10,940 bases of DNA, taken from NCBI GenBank assembly GCA_900551715.1, contig URXG01000074.1, forward strand, positions 1-10,940, given 5' to 3'. Shown here one piece after another: positions 8,701 through 10,940 of the stretch; positions within the stretch are counted from its first letter, which is position 1; each line of letters opens with the position of its first letter. The notes under the pieces were generated by a model that was not told the origin of the DNA, searched no databases, and worked only from the letters and a program-made list of their open reading frames with translations. The stretch is from an uncultured Blautia sp. GTDB lineage: Bacteria; Bacillota; Clostridia; Lachnospirales; Lachnospiraceae. A program made the position numbers and the translations under genes.

Positions 8701-9440
8701 ATCTTCTGTATATTGGGCAAAAAAAAGTAAATTCCAAAGGAGAAGCATATTATACCTACCAACTGGCTAATACAAGTCAGAAAACAGAGTCCTGTTTCTT
8801 TGGCGAGGCTGCTGATCATGTGCATAGCTTTACCAGCTGGAAAACAAAGAGAGCTGCTACTGTTTTCATAGAAGAACTGAAAGAACGGACCTGCACTGGT
8901 TGTGGGAAGAAGGAACAGAAGACAGGAAGCAAACTGAAACCGGTACTTCAGTTTAATGCAGGAAGTGTGGTTTTGAAACTGAAACAGAGTACTGCAGGAT
9001 TGAAAGTAAAAATGGCAAAAGGGGATTCTGTTGTGTCCTGGAAATCCGGCAATACAAAGATTCTCAAGGTAAAGGGAAAATCTAACGGAACCTGTAAACT
9101 GACTGCTCAGAAGAAAACAGGTAAGGCTATACTGACAGTCAGACTGAAAAGCGGAATACAGAAGAAAATTACCGTAAAAGTTCAGAAGACATCGGTAAAA
9201 ACCAGCAGGATCACAGGACTCAATAAGTCACTGACTTTAAAAAAAGGCAGACAGGTAACATTAAAGCCTTCCAAACTGCCATTTACTTCTTTGCAGAAGA
9301 TTACCTATACAAGTTCAAATTCAAAGATTGTATCTGTGACTTCCAAAGGAAGGCTGAAAGCCAGAAAGCCTGGGAAGGCAAAGATTACTGTGAAATCCGG
9401 TTCAAAGAAAGTAACAGTTACGGTAATAGTAAAAAAATAA
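5715..9440 (+). CDS. Large secreted BspA-like leucine-rich-repeat surface protein with Ig-like C-terminus
   Basis: A 1241-residue exported protein. A signal peptide occupies 1-27 (cleavage after VVQA). An N-terminal beta-rich region follows, with little recognisable homology. Near 510-570 is a Cys/His cluster HECSVCYDGTC ... CPH, then a carboxypeptidase-regulatory or SpaA-like fold around 575-655 (DSNGQANLYLPNGSYILKI). About 665-835 is the BspA-like LRR_5 segment, opened by the typical NITWNLDDDGTLSITGKGNM and continuing with DHSFDGCDNL, TSAFEDCWDL and DNAFNSCGI. An acidic Glu/Asp/Ser linker spans about 866-945. An HSFTSWK...CTGCGKKE module lies near 1035-1070. Two basic Big_2-like Ig domains fill 1075-1241, the second ending KKVTVTVIVKK. 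There is no LPXTG, SLH or choline-binding anchor. BspA-like repeats in other bacteria mediate binding to host or other bacteria; that role here is inferred. It is coupled to the preceding gene through an ATGA overlap. Confidence 0.9.
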   Translation: MKKILNLITAWFLIILLSVSSLNVVQAETPENDQSEISAENTQIEAAGTDSAGEMIASAISENQEQVGSQQEEDAYITELTVEDFTAEVTYGTKKKAELVVAIYEEDKNLMLTSGKTTVDAGTGTASVKIDTWALPKNFVASAYLLDAQDHKPLCQQYTTDLYTKNIQDIRNSTPDDFPGREILTLDEKDDDDNFAVYNDSTIVREADGTNNIVWSWKDGTYTIFSSDDQVKSLKKGDTFAYKYKDDSVLLLKVASVSVSGSTVDVQPDTDIELTDFFDYMKIETDDSNAEYSVDNSQLEEGVTAFASVRTQSDTDAVGAVQGSGSLSHSVSYYIEKEFKTGSAEKVKLKGSVDYGFSFSVDFYLSLSYQYISVKTDYELGMSAQISSKLDVVKVPLGNISTYVLPCVQVGFKPSIVVSASASIKYSAKVKATIGFAYDSNSGMKSLCSWPSTDSKLEFAGTLFIGVEASPYIGIVNVEICAVDVEYSSGLEFTAKLPIAPAQNASSIHECSVCYDGTCNFKQEVTVNLKVLKGKIHKKETVYSKNAKLNDFYISVDYGEFAFTKCPHISYQVAVSLTDTAKNKVKDAVLSVTDSTTGKSVEIRTLQGKKDSVTTDSNGQANLYLPNGSYILKIQKDELSIEKKLSVQDRKTSLAVKDFPVKKTSGHSGKTGNITWNLDDDGTLSITGKGNMPNFTEDDDYNEVLPPWNQWDEDIYSVKIGDGITSVGDHSFDGCDNLSEVVLADTITVIGTSAFEDCWDLEEIRLPSSLKKLCSYAFMQCNLEVLEIPETVTDIEDNAFNSCGIQWIYFMGDRPSFTARAFCYTEVTAYYPAGNSTWSGIQRMKSTTDHYDVIWAPFNPDFNGTAPESMDGAEIDVAEADPSEDPAEIPDEMEFGDGENSEESAEISPEPEGENAEEKQDEISGTEDNTVESQDGEDISDGIVTVSEKPVSYEIISIPTEGIACASLTTDMKPGIWCVLAVVKNKNAGDLLSSENLLYIGQKKVNSKGEAYYTYQLANTSQKTESCFFGEAADHVHSFTSWKTKRAATVFIEELKERTCTGCGKKEQKTGSKLKPVLQFNAGSVVLKLKQSTAGLKVKMAKGDSVVSWKSGNTKILKVKGKSNGTCKLTAQKKTGKAILTVRLKSGIQKKITVKVQKTSVKTSRITGLNKSLTLKKGRQVTLKPSKLPFTSLQKITYTSSNSKIVSVTSKGRLKARKPGKAKITVKSGSKKVTVTVIVKK

Positions 9441-9480
9441 ACAGAGAGATTGCTTTATGTAATAAGTAGCAATGCAGCAA

Positions 9481-9515
9481 CAACTGCCCTGGTTGATTTT
9501 CGGCCGGGGCAGTTG
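9481..9515 (+). other. GC-rich 12-bp hairpin overlapping the parA promoter, possible weak terminator
   Basis: CAACTGCCCTGG (9481-9492) pairs with CCGGGGCAGTTG (9504-9515) along 12 bases with one G-U, leaving an 11-base loop. No T-run follows on either strand, so it is not a standard intrinsic terminator. The last three bases, TTG, are also the start of the -35 element at 9513. It may insulate parA from read-through out of the surface-protein operon, or act as an operator. Confidence 0.6.
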
Positions 9516-9541
9516 AAATACGTCGAAAAAAATCGTATAAT
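9513..9541 (+). promoter_or_regulatory. Sigma-A-type promoter for the parA operon
   Basis: TTGAAA (9513-9518) and TATAAT (9536-9541) are separated by exactly 17 bases. This is near the ideal housekeeping consensus. The start of transcription should be near 9548, giving a leader of about 32 bases before ATG 9580. Confidence 0.82.
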
Positions 9542-9555
9542 AAAACCTGTCGAAA
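9521..9555 (+). repeat. GTCGAAA direct repeats around the parA promoter, 0A-box-like
   Basis: CGTCGAAA (9521-9528) lies between the -35 and -10 elements. TGTCGAAA (9548-9555) lies at the predicted transcription start. The two copies are 27 bases apart in the same orientation. TGTCGAA matches the consensus of the Spo0A binding site known in Bacilli and Clostridia. Their placement would suit repression. The motif is short, and one copy (TTCGACA at 1594-1600) also occurs inside the SNF2 gene, so chance is a real alternative. Confidence 0.4.
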
Positions 9556-9564
9556 GCAAATGAT

Positions 9565-9572
9565 AAGGGAGG
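9565..9572 (+). promoter_or_regulatory. Strong ribosome binding site of parA
   Basis: AAGGGAGG ends seven bases before ATG 9580. GGGA (9567-9570) can also pair with TCCC (9576-9579), a short stem that could modestly hide the site. Confidence 0.7.
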
Positions 9573-9579
9573 TATTCCC

Positions 9580-10371
9580 ATGGGAAAAACAATCACCATG
9601 TGCTTTACCAATAACAAAGGGGGAAGTGGTAAATCTACCACCTGTTCCAATCTTGGTGCAGCAATGGCAAAAGCAGGTAAGAAAGTTCTGATGGTAGATG
9701 GAGATATGCAGCTGAATCTTTCTCTTTCCTTTTTTCCTGAGGACTGGGTACTTGCACAGGCAGCAGGAGAAAAGAATCTGTATCGTGCCATTGGCAAGCA
9801 GGAGGATCTGACAGACTATATTGTGCATACACCATATGAAAATCTGGATCTTATTCCTTCTTCTACCTTAATGAGTTCTATAGAATATGAACTTTTTACA
9901 AAATGGCAGAGAGAATTTATTCTTCGGAAATGTCTGCAGAAAATTAAAGACTCAGAAGTTTATGATTATATACTGATCGATGCACCGCCTACTCTTGGTG
10001 GCTGGGTAATGAATATACTCTGTGCTTCGGACAGAGTGATCATTCCGGTAGAAGCAAGTCCATGGGGAATGTTCGGACTGGCGAATATGTTTGACTTCCT
10101 TAATGAAGTAAAGCAGATCACACCGGAGTTATACGTTGCTGGAATTGTGGTGACGAAGGTCGATACCAGAAAAAATTATTTTAAACAGACTATGGAAATA
10201 CTTCATGACCTGGAGGGAATCCATGTATTTGAATCAATTATACGTGTGGACAGTTCGATTGAATGGTCACAGGATAACAGTGCACCGGTAGTGGAATATA
10301 AGAAGTCCAGCAGAAGTGCAAAGGAATATACACAATTAGCAGAGGAGGTAATGAGGCATGTCAGTAGGTAA
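9580..10371 (+). CDS. ParA/Soj-family partition-type ATPase
   Basis: A 263-residue P-loop ATPase of the ParA/MinD family. The deviant Walker A box KGGSGKST (13-20) has both signature lysines, K13 and K18. The A' motif is VDGDMQLN with D40 and D42, and Walker B is YILIDAPP with D134. This is the short type, lacking the N-terminal HTH of P1-like ParA. ParA proteins form ATP-dependent dimers that bind DNA non-specifically and move plasmids, chromosomal origins or protein cargo in response to a partner that stimulates ATP hydrolysis. No parB or parS is recognised. The next gene, overlapping by 14 bases, instead encodes a small basic protein. Its own near-consensus promoter lies upstream. It may be an orphan ParA for cargo positioning, or part of an integrated plasmid-like or conjugative region. 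Family assignment is secure; role is not. Confidence 0.95.
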   Translation: MGKTITMCFTNNKGGSGKSTTCSNLGAAMAKAGKKVLMVDGDMQLNLSLSFFPEDWVLAQAAGEKNLYRAIGKQEDLTDYIVHTPYENLDLIPSSTLMSSIEYELFTKWQREFILRKCLQKIKDSEVYDYILIDAPPTLGGWVMNILCASDRVIIPVEASPWGMFGLANMFDFLNEVKQITPELYVAGIVVTKVDTRKNYFKQTMEILHDLEGIHVFESIIRVDSSIEWSQDNSAPVVEYKKSSRSAKEYTQLAEEVMRHVSR

Positions 10372-10720
10372 AGAAAGTCTGAAACGTGCAGCAAGTGCAG
10401 CAGAAGCAACACCAGAGGTAAAGGATGTACCAGAAGTGAAGGTAGAAGAGGTGAAGGCCACAGAAGTGACAGAGGCAGTTCCTGCATCAGCAGAAAAGGT
10501 AGAGCCGGCTAAGAAAGTACCTGCGAAAAAAACAACCAGAACAAGAAAGACAACGGGAGCCAAGGCTGCCGGAAGAAAAACAACTGCTAAGAAAACAACA
10601 AAGAGCAGTGTGAAGAAGGCTGTTCTGACACCGGAGAATTCTGAAGAAATTCAGGAGAAGTTTGTGTCAGGGGAGAAACCGGTGTATCTTAATGAAGAGT
10701 TACCGGTATATTTATTGTAA
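10358..10720 (+). CDS. Small basic histone-H1-like protein paired with ParA
   Basis: A 120-residue protein with three parts. The N-terminus MSVGKESLKRAAS is short and basic. About 17-47 is acidic and Val/Glu/Pro-rich. About 48-90 is a Lys/Thr/Ala-rich stretch with AKK and KTT repeats (VPAKKTTRTRKTTGAKAAG and onward) like histone H1 tails, chlamydial HctB or phasin PhaF. The C-terminus is acidic then hydrophobic and repeats PVYL (KPVYLNEELPVYLL). It is probably disordered and binds DNA through the basic tract. It overlaps the 3' end of parA by 14 bases, and its AGGAGG site (10343-10348) lies inside parA, so it is surely co-translated with it. It occupies the usual parB position but has no ParB or HTH domain. 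It could be the ATPase-activating partner or a DNA or cargo adaptor. I do not recognise a named family. Confidence 0.8.
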   Translation: MSVGKESLKRAASAAEATPEVKDVPEVKVEEVKATEVTEAVPASAEKVEPAKKVPAKKTTRTRKTTGAKAAGRKTTAKKTTKSSVKKAVLTPENSEEIQEKFVSGEKPVYLNEELPVYLL

Positions 10721-10820
10721 TAAGATAAAGAATTCCCGGTGTGAATCGGAATTTAAGAATGAACTTCAGTGTGGGGGATTTCCGGTGAGTCATTTTCTGG
10801 ATGTACTCCCGGTGAATCGT
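10677..10820 (+). repeat. Imperfect CCGGTG-containing repeats after the ParA pair
   Basis: TCCCGGTGTGAATCGG (10734-10749), TTCCGGTGAGTCAT (10780-10793) and TCCCGGTGAATCGT (10807-10820) share a core (T/C)CCGGTG...TC. The last two extend as similar units with TTTTCTGG and TTTCTAAGG. Another CCGGTG lies at 10678-10683 inside the end of the basic gene. Spacing is uneven (46 and 27 bases), so this is not a tandem array. It may be a binding-site cluster, for example a centromere-like site, or part of a dispersed repeat. Confidence 0.4.
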
Positions 10821-10828
10821 TTCTAAGG

Positions 10829-10940
10829 TTCTAACATGCACAGAACTTTGCTAAAAGCGATACAGAAAACGTCAAACTCGCCGCTTTGCGGCTCAGACAA
10901 TCCGTTTTCTGCATCAACGCAAAAACCTGTCCATTAAGAA
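10829..10940. repeat. Long imperfect inverted repeat with nested hairpin, possible MITE or REP-like element
   Basis: The left arm (10829-10871) and right arm (10903-10940) match in order, reading inward: TTCT(T)AA, TG, ACAG, TTTGC, GAT, CAGAAAACG. The innermost nine bases CAGAAAACG (10863-10871) pair perfectly with CGTTTTCTG (10903-10911). Inside the loop is a second stem GCCGC-TTT-GCGGC (10880-10892). The right arm ends exactly at the window edge, so the true end is unknown. No T-run follows the inner stem in view. The structure could act as a terminator for the parA operon, but its size suits a small mobile or REP-like repeat. Confidence 0.6.

Noticed and set aside
9402..9828. Overlapping minus-strand open frames across the parA promoter and 5' end
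   Set aside because: They cover the parA Walker A region and the promoter in antisense and have no protein-like composition or start signals.
10336..10563. Minus-strand Ser/Thr/Ala/Val-rich open frames opposite the basic gene
   Set aside because: They mirror the Lys/Ala/Thr repeats of the + strand gene and have no independent support.
10734..10820. CRISPR-like array
   Set aside because: The repeats are short, diverged and unevenly spaced, so they do not form a repeat-spacer pattern.

Overview
The window looks like a Clostridia/Lachnospiraceae-type Firmicutes chromosome. It has moderately low GC, strong AGGAGG-like ribosome binding sites, a PucR-type regulator fragment, a bacterial SNF2 ATPase with an N-terminal zinc-finger region, and large secreted BspA-like leucine-rich-repeat proteins with HSFTSW...CxxC and bacterial Ig-like modules. 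All genes I can support are on the + strand. I see no tRNA, rRNA or CRISPR array.

Layout. Positions 1-83 hold what appears to be the right end of an IS200/IS605-type element: the last residues of a TnpB-like protein overlapping two RNA hairpins, as in omega-RNA 3' ends. Directly after it is a broken PucR/CdaR-type regulator that keeps only its C-terminal helix-turn-helix (about 100-463). This runs into a Cof-type HAD phosphatase (435-1232), then a 1149-residue SNF2-family ATPase starting at GTG 1261. A strong intrinsic terminator (4761-4808) closes that block.

The second block is a translationally coupled pair of secreted proteins: a 273-residue probable beta-propeller-like protein (4897-5718) and a 1241-residue BspA-like multidomain surface protein (5715-9440), joined by an ATGA overlap. 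A near-ideal sigma-A-type promoter follows, overlapped by a hairpin and flanked by two GTCGAAA direct repeats.

The third block is the most interesting. A ParA/Soj-like ATPase (9580-10371) overlaps a small, highly basic, histone-H1-like protein (10358-10720) that sits where ParB would normally be. Downstream are imperfect CCGGTG-containing repeats and a long imperfect inverted repeat at the window edge. The ParA plus disordered basic partner arrangement could be a non-canonical partition or cargo-positioning cassette. That is a hypothesis from gene order and composition, not something the sequence proves.
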